From Aphrocallistes beatrix (Eukaryota > Porifera > Hexactinellida > Sceptrulophora > Aphrocallistidae), in contig OY725505.1 in assembly GCA_963281255.1 (NCBI GenBank), forward strand, positions 2,418,001 through 2,482,000: a stretch of DNA of 64,000 bases, in the 5' to 3' direction. Below, in pieces: positions 54,248-64,000 of this stretch. The notes beneath the pieces were generated by a model. It made no database searches. It worked only from the letters and a program-made list of their open reading frames with translations, and was not told the DNA's origin. The translations under genes and the position numbers were made by a program. Positions within the stretch are counted from its first letter, which is position 1; the number at the start of each line of letters is the position of its first letter.

Positions 54248-55302
54248 GTTTGGGTATGATTTAAGGGGAAGCGTCATTTGTTAGAATTATCTCAACTTTC
54301 ACTTCGTTAGAATCGTTTTCTAGACTACTGTCACTTCTTCTACCGCTTCTACCGCATCTCTAGTCCCAAATCCGCAAGTTACTGTGAGGCTTTATATGCA
54401 GTAGGCTATGACCTTGTCTGGACCTTCAAAGGTGGTCCATTTTGGCATTTAGTTTCGAATCAAAAATCGTATAGTAGCTTCGTCTGCCCATTAACATTCC
54501 TTTCTCCAATTTTTTTAGTTTCACACTTATGATATTCTCAAAACCCGTTATGGAAGAAAAAAACAAAAAAATAGGGAGGAACTAATTTCAGAAGTTGGCC
54601 ACTTATACAGTAATCGTCAGCAAACTAAAAATGTCGAGAATATGTAGAGCAATCTTATACTATCGAGCACTCTATAAAAATCACTAGTCAATAATATTAT
54701 CATAATCCTGACACATGCTATTAGTAACGTGATATACCATAGTTACACTTCAAAATTATTGAACCCCCAAGTAGTAGTCATGACTTGCAAGTTATATGTA
54801 CAATTGGAAAATAACATCATTGTTGTTGTAGTCCAAATGCCCAAATGTTTCGACGCCAGGTCATGGTAAGCCTGCCAGTGGGCCCTGACAAGACCCTAGC
54901 TATGCCCATGGGAAACGCCGTATCTGCAGTACCTGTAAATATAATATTCAGTGCAATGTGGGACCATTGTGGCAGTTTAAACGTGTCTCGTATTTTAGTC
55001 AAAACCCGGAATATTCCGCCGCTGTCCCGGATTTAGTAACAACCGACTTGTGTAATCAGAATGCGTAGTGACCTGTGCGTGAATGACTTTTGTTAAATTA
55101 TGTTATAATTCTCGGGAGTGGTAGAATATTAATAATCCCTGTTACGCAAGGGTCGCAGCACGATCCTCTCGCACCGCCACTGGCGCTAAAAATTTCGAAT
55201 AAAATAATATTTCATATCTCGTTTACTATACAACCACTTTCGTCTACTTTACACTCTACATTGATTGGTGCAGTATTTCAATTAGATTATAAACATCACG
55301 AA

Positions 55303-57261
55303 ATGATACATAGAATTTTACAGAGAACAAGTCATATCCGGAGATTTTTCAGCAATCGTCCCGTCCTGGGTATTGACCTTGGGACAACGAATTCCGCAGT
55401 TGCAATTATTGAAGGCAGTCAGCCTAAAATCATAGAGAACGCAGAGGGAAACAGAACCACTCCATCAGTAGTCGCGTTTACGAAGGAAGGGGAACGTTTG
55501 GTTGGACATCCGGCCAAGAGACAGAGCGTCACGAACCCTATCAACACGGTATACGCCACGAAGAGACTGATCGGGAGAACCTTTGAAGACGCATCCGTAC
55601 AGAGTCTGATGGAACATGTTCCTTACAAGGTAGTGAAAGCTAACAACGGAGATGCATGGGTTGAGGTGGCTGGTAACAGATATTCTCCCTCACAAATCGG
55701 CGCTTTCGTGCTACAGAAACTGGCAGATTCCGCGAAAGCCTACCTCGGCGGACAGTCAGACAGTGCAGTGGTGACAGTGCCCGCTTACTTCAACGACTCA
55801 CAGCGTCAGGCGACAAAAGACGCCGGACAAATCGCAGGTTTGAATGTGTTGCGCGTTATTAATGAACCTACGGCCGCCGCACTCGCATACGGCCTGGACA
55901 AACACGATGATAAAGTCGTGGCTGTGTTTGACCTGGGCGGAGGGACTTTCGATATCTCAATCTTGGATATCCAAAAATCTGTCTTCGAAGTGAAATCCAC
56001 TAACGGCGACACAGCCTTGGGCGGGGAAGACTTTGATAACAAAGTGCTTGAGCACTTGATGCTCGACTTCAAGAAGAATGACGGCATCGATCTGCGCAAG
56101 GATCCGATGGCATTACAGCGTCTGAGGGAAGCAGCCGAGAAGGCTAAGGTCGAGTTGTCTTCGACTGTCCAGACGCAAATAAACCTCCCCTACATCACCA
56201 TGGACGCATCGGGTCCTAAGCACATGAATATTACGCTGTCTCGCGGGAAACTCGAGCAGATGACGCAGGAACTGATCGATCGGACCAGGAGCCCTTGTGT
56301 CAAAGCGATGAAGGACGCTGGCGTGACCAGGGAGCAGATCAAAGAGATCATCCTCGTCGGTGGGATGACGAGAATGCCAAAGGTCCAAGAGGTTGTCAAG
56401 GATATTTTCGGTCGCCAGCCTATTCAGTCGGTCAACCCGGACGAAGCAGTTGCACTGGGCGCCGCTATCCAGGGGGGAGTGCTGGCAGGGAGCGTCAAGG
56501 ATATCCTCCTACTCGATGTTACCCCCCTCTCGCTGGGAATCGAGACGCTAGGGGGCGTGTTCACACGTCTCATACAGCGGAATACCACTATCCCGACACA
56601 AAAATCACAGGTATTCTCCACAGCAGCCGATGGACAGACGCAAGTGGAGATCGTGATCTGTCAGGGAGAGAGGGAAATGGCCAAGGACAACAAGGTGCTA
56701 GGTCGATTCTCACTGATCGGTATCCCCCCGGCGCCCCGCGGCATCCCACAAATTGAAGTGTCGTTTGACATCGATGCGAACGGAATTGTCCACGTTTCTG
56801 CGAAGGATAAAGGGACGGGAAAGCAGCAAGAGATCGTGATCCAATCCTCTGGGGGACTGAGCAAAACCGATATCGAGAACATGGTGAGGGAAGCGGAGAA
56901 AATGGCTGACGAGGATAAGCTGAAACGCGAGAAAATCGAGGTGGTGAATAGCGCAGAAACGAGCATCCTGGATATTGAGAAGAATTTGACAGAGTTTAAA
57001 GAGCAGTTGCCAGAAGATGATGTCAGCAAGATCAGGGAGAACATGTCAGCTCTTCGCAGCAAACTGACAGATGATAACGCGACTACAGAATCGATCAGTC
57101 AATCTCTCAACGATTTGAAACAAACTTCACTTAAACTATTCGAACTCGCTTATAAGAATATGAACCAAGGAAAGGAATCACAAAGCCAAGGCGGTTCTGC
57201 CAGTGGCACCAGTGGAGGGGATCAGGACACATCTGAGGGGAAAGTAAAGGATGATCATTAG
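55303..57261 (+). CDS. HSPA9: Mitochondrial Hsp70 chaperone (mortalin)
   Basis: 652 residues from ATG 55303. An in-frame ATG at 55090 would add 71 residues that are not Hsp70-like and would bury the transit peptide, so the inner start is chosen. Residues 1-20 ([20 protein letters not shown]) are Arg-rich with no acids, a typical mitochondrial presequence. Then come the nucleotide-binding domain with [28 protein letters not shown] and [13 protein letters not shown], the linker [19 protein letters not shown], the beta-sandwich substrate domain and a helical lid. The tail is Gly/Ser/Gln-rich, ending KVKDDH. It hydrolyses ATP to drive import and folding of matrix proteins and works with DnaJ and GrpE partners. 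Single exon. GC content is well above the flanks. An inverted-repeat element ends 260 bp upstream. Confidence 0.95.
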   Translation: MIHRILQRTSHIRRFFSNRPVLGIDLGTTNSAVAIIEGSQPKIIENAEGNRTTPSVVAFTKEGERLVGHPAKRQSVTNPINTVYATKRLIGRTFEDASVQSLMEHVPYKVVKANNGDAWVEVAGNRYSPSQIGAFVLQKLADSAKAYLGGQSDSAVVTVPAYFNDSQRQATKDAGQIAGLNVLRVINEPTAAALAYGLDKHDDKVVAVFDLGGGTFDISILDIQKSVFEVKSTNGDTALGGEDFDNKVLEHLMLDFKKNDGIDLRKDPMALQRLREAAEKAKVELSSTVQTQINLPYITMDASGPKHMNITLSRGKLEQMTQELIDRTRSPCVKAMKDAGVTREQIKEIILVGGMTRMPKVQEVVKDIFGRQPIQSVNPDEAVALGAAIQGGVLAGSVKDILLLDVTPLSLGIETLGGVFTRLIQRNTTIPTQKSQVFSTAADGQTQVEIVICQGEREMAKDNKVLGRFSLIGIPPAPRGIPQIEVSFDIDANGIVHVSAKDKGTGKQQEIVIQSSGGLSKTDIENMVREAEKMADEDKLKREKIEVVNSAETSILDIEKNLTEFKEQLPEDDVSKIRENMSALRSKLTDDNATTESISQSLNDLKQTSLKLFELAYKNMNQGKESQSQGGSASGTSGGDQDTSEGKVKDDH

Positions 57262-57884
57262 TTCCTTTATAACGTATCAAAATAGTCAAATTTGTAGTAC
57301 TTATTATTTAGTATAAAGTTTCGCTTAGACCGTTATGCGATCAGAATCTGATCTTTTAGGCGATACGAAGCTGTATCAGAGTTAAACATTTTAATTCCTT
57401 GCAGAGTCGACACGATGAAGAGGCGAATACAAACTTTTCTCTATTCCAACCTAAGTACACTTCGTATTAGATAGATACACTACAGTTTGCATTATGTCTT
57501 GAGAATTAATTTTATATTAATAATCGTCTTTTTCTTTATTCTCTCTTACTTTTTAAAATTTAATTAGACAATTTATTAGTTCTGTCTGTGTTTATAGTTT
57601 ACATCTATTCTCGAACGATTTATACATGTATGATTAGAGGTACTGGATTTATCTTCGTGGTGGGTTCAAGCATAGTATTCCATACACTAAGAGCGGTTCC
57701 TACCCTCTGGACCCCTTAATGGTCCAAGGAAGATATCAGGGGGTCCACAGAATATAAGGTCAACAGCTTTAAAAGGTTAAAATCGCTGCACTAAAAGGGC
57801 AATAGTGATCCTTAAATTACCTATGATGCCTTTTGCAAGATTTCATTTTATTTTCACACTTATTTAGCTTATATAATATCTACG
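57262..57884. other. Intergenic region between Hsp70 and the ACBD3-like gene
   Basis: AT-rich. A small palindromic tract near 57697-57750 (GGACCCC...GGGGTCC type) looks like a MITE relic. No gene. The two flanking genes are co-directional. Confidence 0.5.
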
Positions 57885-60092
57885 ATGGACATAACAGAAT
57901 TAGGAATTCCTTTTGATCGTTACTTCAACCAAGCAGTAGAGCACTGTAAGAAGCATTCCCCACACCTCTCTTACCAAGACAAGTGCACTCTAGCTGCTCT
58001 CCACTCTAAAGCTGTGTCTCACTCTCCTCCTGACCATACACTGCTGTTTGGTGTGGAGAGAGAGGATTGGCTACAGGAATGGAATAAGTTAGGAGAGGTG
58101 TCTCCCTCAGAAGCAATGAGAGCGTTCACAGCTACTCTCAGCTACAAATCAGACCAATTCACAGAATGGGTAGATGCTCAAAGTAGGACTAATCCCTCGG
58201 AGAGTAAACCGGAAATGATGGATGCTCACATATCGAGACCCTCTCACATCCAGATCATAGAACTCCCTCCCAACTCACTTCCTCCCACCCTGCTATCTGT
58301 TGATGACGTCATCAAGCAGATCGGGAGTAGAGAGGGGAGTGGATTGCCAGAACAACCAATGGGATCTGAATCGGAGTCTGAGCTGTGTACGAGCTCGGTT
58401 GCTGCTGGATTTCTGTGGTGCAAGCGTTTCCAAGCTGTGGAGTTCATTGACAGCGTCAAGGACGACCCTGATGCCAGAGTGGTGATAGCTCCTGGAGAGA
58501 GCATCACTGTCAAAGTTCCCGTCCAACCCCCTCTCTCCACTCTCTTCTGGGAGTATGTCACGGAGAGGTAGGTTAGAGATTATATTCTCTCAGATTAATG
58601 ATAATATGTGTAAGCGGGTTAGCCCATGGATCTTACATAACGTATATAGGACATAGTCGTCCTCAAAAGAGGATCGCTTTTCCGATCTCGACCGGTACTG
58701 CGGAAATGGTTCGACTTTTCGAAAAAGGAAATAGTTCGACTTTTTATCATTAGGATTAATGGTGTTTTTTATGTGAACTATTTCCTTTTTTGGAAAGTCG
58801 AACTATTTCCACTATACCATCTCGACCATAGCTAAATTCTGATCTACGATCCGATCCGATCCCGATCCTTTTGATAAAGTGTGATTCAATTCTCATTAGT
58901 ATTGAAATATTTGCCTTAAAACAGAGCAATCTTAAGACTAAAATGTTACGAGTAAGGTAGAGGTGGCTTCCGCTTCGGTTAATCTGTTGATAGACCTGAA
59001 ATTTACTTGTCTACACTTAGGCCAGTGTTGCCAATCTATGAACAAAGTTCATAGATTTGACATTTTCATAACCTTTGAGTTGTGGCATGAACTTGTCATG
59101 AACATTTGAAGCTATGTAGCAATAACATCTGGCAGCAGTAACTTAGACATTCATTTATACCACTTGGAATCAGCTAAATTTATCGTTAGAATCTCATTTC
59201 GCCGAATAATTGAACATGTTGCTCGAGCTGATAAATAATTTACTTTAGAAACTTGTTCGAAATAAAACCAAGAAATAAACATTAGATGTACTAGGACTCA
59301 CCCTGGAGTCGTCGGTAGGTCATGAGAAAGGATCGGGATCGAAACTCAAAAATCTTGTTTTCGATCCCGATCCTACTTTTCCAAATGGATTGCGATCCTG
59401 CTCTCTGGTCTTATGGGCTTCATGGACAGAGATGCAAATCCCATACAACCGAGACAATTGATTGTCGATTGCTACATTTCGAATAGATTGAATCGTCGTC
59501 AATAAATCTCGATTGGATATTAACTACAAATTCATTGATATATATTTGCGTTAACATTATTCTTTATATGGAGTATCGAATATATATTTGCATGCAGTGA
59601 AATAATCAATAAATATCGTTAAAGAGACTATATTTTGAACCAATATAGAGAACCAATATAGATATTTGATCGGAAATGTGAAATTTTAATACGAATTAAT
59701 ACAATTTCACATTTCTGATAAAAATTCGACCTAAATTCTGATCAAAATATGCCATCTCGTCGCATACGCTCGCTTTGGTTGGGTATTGGCTATTCTGACA
59801 TTGAATTACTATACTTAGGCATGATATAGGGTTTGGCGTTGAACTAGAAGTCACCACAGAAGATCCTCAGACTCCTACGCACAACTCTGCTTCCAACTTA
59901 ATTCAGATAATCCCCAAAGAGCGCAGGAACTCTTGCGAGGATGTTATAGTCGGCTGCCACAGAGCCTCTTCTCACACAGAGCTACATTCTCACAGAATAT
60001 ACCACTTGAGGTTTGATAACAAATACTCTCTTTTCACAAGGAAAGTTCTCTATTATCGAGTGTTCTGTCGGACTTCAACTCCTCTGCAATGA
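57885..60092 (+). CDS. ACBD3: ACBD3/GCP60-like Golgi protein (two exons)
   Basis: Exon 1 is 57885-58567 and exon 2 is 59819-60092, joined across a 1251-bp GT-AG intron (gtaggt at 58568; acttag ending 59818). The joined frame is 318 residues. The first exon alone would end by chance in the donor's TAG. Residues about 5-90 form an acyl-CoA-binding domain (YQDKCTLAALHSKAVSH; WLQEWNKLGEVSPSEAMRAF). The C-terminal half is a GOLD domain: FLWCKRFQAVEF, GESITVKVPVQPPL, LFWEYVTER joining HDIGFGVELEV, and finally RFDNKYSLFTRKVLYYRVF. In animals ACBD3 binds giantin and PI4KB at the Golgi through these domains. This copy is shorter than vertebrate ACBD3 because the coiled-coil/Gln-rich middle is nearly absent. 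The intron holds a palindromic MITE (58698-58812). Confidence 0.88.
58698..58812. repeat. Palindromic MITE inside the ACBD3-like intron
   Basis: GGAAATGGTTCGACTTTTCG on the left is mirrored by GGAAAGTCGAACTATTTCC on the right, giving a hairpin of about 115 bp. No clear target duplication. Confidence 0.6.
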
Positions 60093-60910
60093 TACGCGTA
60101 GAAGTGAATCTAGCTAGACCTTTTAAATTGAATTTTAAATCTATTTTTAGAATATATTAATTCAAATGGTGTTGCTTTAAAGTAGATATATATAATTAAA
60201 ATTATTTATGCGTATACTTGTATTACTGTGATTTTAGATTTTAGGTTTTTATGCTAACACTGCTAACTTATCCAGTTCAGGATGAATCTCAGAAATGAGA
60301 TGCATTACTACTTACTTCAAGGATTATTTCAAACTTTTCTCTTTTGGTTAACTGAAAAAATAAATCAAATATTTTTGCGAGATTAGTAAAAATGATGAAT
60401 CTATATTCACATTCGAAAAGAATTTTCTTTGCATTCTGTACGGCAAAGGATTATGTTCAGAGTTTATGAGTCGCCTGAATCAATCATAATTAGATAAGAC
60501 CTTAAATATTTTGAATCTAGAATTGATAAAATCATACGTTAGAATAAACTGGGGTTAGAATGACACTTTGGCAGCTCTGTCCCCATCTATCCCAACCCCC
60601 TCTTTCATGAATCGAAGGGGACCATTGACCCTTCCATTCATGTCATGCCTGTATGGGTCATACTCATTGACAATGGATAATATCTTCGAACGCAATGCAA
60701 TTCCCGAAAAATGTGTCGAATCGTTCTCTTGTTTGTATTGTTGTTTTATAATATTATAAAAACAAGCTCGTTCAATGCGATATAATCTTAATATGTTATC
60801 TTTAATTTTTTCTCTTTAAAATATCATATGGGTCCGAATGGCCGGTGGCCAGTGGTAATTTATTTTGTATATTGATAATGTTGGCTATTTTGTACTAAAT
60901 TTACCCTGGT

Positions 60911-61172
60911 AGAATGCTCTTGACCTAAGAGCATGCTCTCAACCTAAGAGCATGCTCTTGACATAAGAGCATGCTCTTGACCTAAAAGCATGCTCTTGAC
61001 CTAAGAGCATGCTCTCAACCTAAGAGCATGCTCTTGACATAAGAGCATGCTCTTGACATAAAAGCATGCTCTTGACCTAAGAGCATGCTCTGGACCTAGG
61101 AGCATGCTCTCAACCTAAGAGCATGCTCTTGACCTAAGAGCATGCTCTCAACCTAAGAGCATGCTCTTGACA
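60911..61172. repeat. 19-bp minisatellite, array 1
   Basis: The unit is GAGCATGCTCTTGACCTAA with variants (TCAACC, TTGACAT). Each unit contains the perfect 10-bp palindrome GAGCATGCTC. About 13-14 units. Confidence 0.9.
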
Positions 61173-61571
61173 TTGACATAGAATTGATATGATCATACGT
61201 TAGAATATACTGGGGTTAGAATGACACTTTGGCAGCTCTGTCCCCATCTATCCCAACCCCCTCTTTCATGAATCGAAGGGGACCATTGACCCTTCCATTC
61301 ATGTCATGCCTGTATGGGTCATACTCATTGACAATGGATAATATCTTCGAACGCAATGCAATTCCCGAAAAATGTGTCGAATCGTTCTCTTGTTTGTATT
61401 GTTGTTTTATAATATTATAAAAACAAGCTCGTTCAATGCGATATAATCTTAATATGTTATCTTTAATTTTTTCTCTTTAAAATATCATATGGGTCCGAAT
61501 GGCCGGTGGCCAGTGGTAATTTATTTTGTATATTGATAATGTTGGCTATTTTGTACTAAATTTACCCTGGT

Positions 61572-61827
61572 AGAATGCTCTTGACCTAAGAGCATGCTCT
61601 CAACCTAAGAGCATGCTCTTGACATAAGAGCATGCTCTTGACCTAAAAGCATGCTCTTGACTTAAGAGCATGCTCTCAACCTAAGAGCATGCTCTTGACA
61701 TAAGAGCATGCACTTGACCTAAAAGCATGCTCTTGACCTAGGAGCATGCTCTCAACCTAAGAGCATGCTCTTGACCTAAGAGCATGCTCTCAACCTAAGA
61801 GCATACTCTTGACCTAAGAGCATGCTC
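61572..61827. repeat. 19-bp minisatellite, array 2
   Basis: Same unit as the first array, with about 13 units in a similar but not identical variant order. It ends abruptly at the CAATCAATTCGTTACAGATA plus (TA)n module. Confidence 0.9.
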
Positions 61828-62177
61828 AATCAATTCGTTACAGATATATATATATAAGAAGTAATTTGATCGTGATAGTAGTAATTGGTTGTAAAGCACA
61901 TACATTAGAGGCTTTCTGAACTATATGTTCGTCCTCAGTACAGAAAAAATGGGTAGATAACAAATAGAATGAGGCCCTAATTAAGTATTCATATATATAT
62001 ATAAATATATATACATTAATCGAGTTTTAATAGTAACGCTGTTATAACACGTGTAATAACTTGGTACTAAATTTTCTCTTCTACATTTCCTATTGCAATT
62101 AATCATAAACATGCTGAATTCAAACAAAATTAAATCGATAATCCTTATTATTAAAACTCGATTAATGTTTGTATATA

Positions 62178-62365
62178 CAGTCGACTCCGCTGAATAGAGC
62201 CACATCGGTCAGAGGACATTTTGCCCCGATTAAGCGGAGGACCCTATTAACCGAAAATATTTTGTATTAGATTCTATGTGTGAGAGCTATTCCGGTCCTG
62301 CCAAAAGTGGCCCGATTAAGCGGCTGACCCGATTAAACAGTGGCCCTATTAAGCGGAGTCGACTG
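62178..62365. mobile_element. 188-bp MITE, CAGTCGACTCCGC family, copy 3
   Basis: Ends CAGTCGACTCCGCTGAATAG and AAGCGGAGTCGACTG, TA-flanked. Nearly identical to the 32012-32198 copy. Again beside an ATCCTTATTATTAAAACTCG motif and a (TA)n tract. Confidence 0.85.
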
Positions 62366-62622
62366 TATATATATATATATCTGTAACGAATCTTGGATCA
62401 TAAATATAGTAGGTTATGGTCTGTGCTAATTTAGAAAAGATAGAAATGTCAAATTCTAAATAAAGCTAATATCCTGAAGCTATTTATAGAGATTTATTAA
62501 TTTATTAATTTTTTAGTATAAATAGAGACACACTCATCTTCCAATGAGCAGAGTATTGGTTTACATTCACATTCATAATCTCTGTTCCTGATATACTGAG
62601 TCCGATTCAGAAGAGAATCAGA

Positions 62623-63630
62623 ATGCAGACAATCAAGTGTGTCGTGGTTGGAGATGGGTGAGTCGCTTAGTAGTGAGTGTAGATTTGTGTCTCATCACAC
62701 CTGTCCCTACTGCTGGCCTACTGCCAGATGTCCCCTAGGCTAGGAGTTCCCCCGTTGGGTCAGATGGGGGTATAAGATCTGGAGAGGGACACTTAACGCT
62801 AGGATAAGATGCCAATGAGAATTCCTTGAGCTTGAAGTTTGCACCCACTTTCATTTTGCGTTGTTAAAATGCTATGTATACATTCTAATACGTTAAATGA
62901 TGACATTCCATCTTTCCAGAGCGGTTGGCAAGACCTGTCTCATCACAACCCATCTCACCGATAAGTTCCCAAGTGGGTACGTGCCCACTGTATTCGACAA
63001 CTCCTACCAACCAGTCACGGTGGACGGATGTTCTGTCGGTATCGGGATCTGGGACACAGCTGGACAAGAGGACTACGACGCGCTAAGACCTTTTGTCTAC
63101 CCCCAGACAGACGTGTTCCTCATCTGCTTCTCTCTCGACTCCCCCTCTTCCTTCCACAACGTTAAATGGAAGGTAATAAGCGTTCTGCAGCTAGACTACT
63201 TTATCAATGATTCCTGTTTGTTTGTTAAGAAGATGTTTACTCATTTTCGACTGATTAGATTTATTTGCCTCATAGCTTCCCTAGATTTGAATCTAGGGCT
63301 TAGGAATTTGAACCTAACAAACATTTCACTGTGTAGTGGTATCCAGAGGTGTCGCACCATTGTCCTAACACCCCCATCATCCTAGTGGGGACCAAGCTGG
63401 ACCTGAGAGACGATGCAGAGACGGTGCAGAAGCTGAGGGAAGAGAGGCTAGCGCCTATCTCCTACGCACAGGGACTCAGCATGATGAAGGAAGTGAGAGC
63501 TGTCAAGTACCTCGAATGCTCTGCGCTCACTCAGAAAGGACTGAAGACAGTGTTCGATGACGCGATAAGAGCTGTGATACAGCCGAGGAAGGACGCGGGT
63601 AGCTGCAAGAAGTTCTGTAGTCTCATTTAA
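62623..63630 (+). CDS. Rac-like Rho-family GTPase (three exons)
   Basis: Exons 62623-62657, 62920-63172 and 63337-63630 are joined by GT-AG introns (gtgagt...ttccag; gtaata...gtgtag) and encode 193 residues. Exon 1 stops inside the P-loop, which is completed across the junction as GDGAVGKT. Switch I is [10 protein letters not shown], switch [16 protein letters not shown], the base-specificity motifs are GTKLDLRDD and CSALTQKG, and the C-terminus CKKFCSLI ends in a CaaX box (CSLI) predicted to be geranylgeranylated. [20 protein letters not shown] is closer to Rac than to Cdc42 or Rho. Rac proteins cycle between GTP and GDP at the membrane to steer actin remodelling. Several normally conserved positions differ ([17 protein letters not shown]), and the polybasic tail is short, so it may be a divergent Rac paralog. 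A candidate AATAAA lies at 63930. Confidence 0.92.
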
Positions 63631-64000
63631 CAGAACGGATGCTTGTAAATTTGTGTTCATATGCAGTACTGTGATTAGTGATGAAATGATGGATTGTTGA
63701 AGTCTCAACCTTAGTTGTTTATTGCCATTGAATCTCGTCATAAATAGAATCATGCTTGTCAACCAAAGGAAAATCTTCGGTGGGACAAAGGTAAATTTGG
63801 AAATACAAAGTACCATCCCAGAACATACTCCTACCCCAGTTCAACCTTGGAAATAATCTGGATTAGCAAGACAGTACCCTCTAGTCCAAAAATATCCTCA
63901 ACAGGAGTTTCTAACTCGCTTGAATTGTGAATAAAAATGTGGATGCTAGTGACTTCTACAAATTTATTATTTCATTGAACGAAATCTCCATATTGCACCT
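63631..64000 (+). other. 3' flank of the Rac-like gene
   Basis: No further coding region seen. AATAAA at 63930-63935, 300 bp after the stop, is a plausible polyadenylation signal. Confidence 0.45.

Larger units (their letters stand above)
52623..55041. mobile_element. 2.4-kb inverted-repeat element upstream of Hsp70
   Basis: The left end (52623-52706) and right end (54972-55041) are inverted repeats sharing TATTCCGGGTTTTGACTAAA and an outer GTTACTAAA(A)TCCGGGAC. The left end has a 10-bp duplication. The interior holds a 30-bp tandem repeat and a large fold-back but no transposase. The right end lies about 260 bp before the Hsp70 ATG. Confidence 0.65.
60518..61830. repeat. Tandem duplication of a 661-bp unit
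   Basis: 60518-61178 and 61179-61830 are almost identical at an offset of 661 bp. Each has a unique part of about 390 bp, followed by an array of about 13 units of 19 bp. The 63-codon frames in the two unique parts (60568 and 61229) are identical only because the DNA is duplicated; they have no recognisable similarity and are not called as genes. Confidence 0.9.

Noticed and set aside
55090-55302. 71-residue N-terminal extension of Hsp70
   Set aside because: The extension is not Hsp70-like, while residues from the inner ATG form a classic mitochondrial presequence.
60568-61420. Two identical 63-codon frames read as paralogous small genes
   Set aside because: They are identical only because the surrounding DNA is tandemly duplicated; no similarity or coding bias.
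60911-61827. CRISPR-like regular repeats
   Set aside because: Units of 19 bp abut with no unique spacers and the genome is eukaryotic; these are minisatellites.

Overview
This 64 kb window is eukaryotic and almost certainly metazoan. Coding islands lie far apart in AT-rich DNA. Two genes have GT-AG introns, and the gene content is animal-like: a Rac-type Rho GTPase, an ACBD3/GCP60-like Golgi protein, mitochondrial Hsp70, a death-domain NACHT (NLR-type) gene and coiled-coil/NHL-propeller proteins. The compact, mostly single-exon genes together with NLR-like and NHL families would fit an early-branching invertebrate such as a sponge. That placement is inference, because no species marker is present.

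Layout. 1-2.4 kb: no gene. 2.4-3.4 kb: a phytanoyl-CoA-dioxygenase-type gene (-). 3.9-9.9 kb: transposon-rich, with a 1.3 kb fold-back element carrying a broken OTU protease gene, a split and inverted mariner transposase, and a 2.8 kb long-inverted-repeat element carrying a broken nuclease-like/CXC gene with two smaller elements nested in it. 10.8-13.2 kb: an intronless TPR-SET protein (-). 15.2-16.5 kb: a frameshifted coiled-coil/NHL gene (-). 20.8-21.5 kb: a tropomyosin-like coiled coil (-). 25.4-30.3 kb: two divergent coiled-coil/NHL genes (-) with a 1.8 kb hAT transposon between them. 32.9-34.1, 39.9-41.1 and 50.6-51.8 kb: three intact coiled-coil/NHL genes (-) closely related to the frameshifted copy. 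43.0-46.1 kb: a (+) DED/DEATH-NACHT-LRR-type gene broken by several frame changes. 55.3-57.3 kb: mitochondrial Hsp70 (+). 57.9-60.1 kb: a two-exon ACBD3-like gene (+). 60.5-61.8 kb: a tandem duplication carrying 19-bp minisatellites. 62.6-63.6 kb: a three-exon Rac-like GTPase (+).

The two most coherent themes are these. (1) A lineage-specific family of RING-less, B-box-less coiled-coil/NHL proteins has six members here, all on the minus strand. Four of them share about 150 bp of 5' flank, with a TATAAATA box ending exactly 73 bp upstream of the ATG in each. (2) DNA transposons are densely nested: mariner/pogo-like fold-backs inserted at TA (often inside (TA)n tracts) and hAT-like elements, several with exact 8-bp target duplications. 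Two larger inverted-repeat elements carry non-transposase cargo (OTU protease; nuclease-like/CXC protein). Most elements look decayed. No prokaryotic features, CRISPR arrays or convincing tRNA/rRNA genes were seen.
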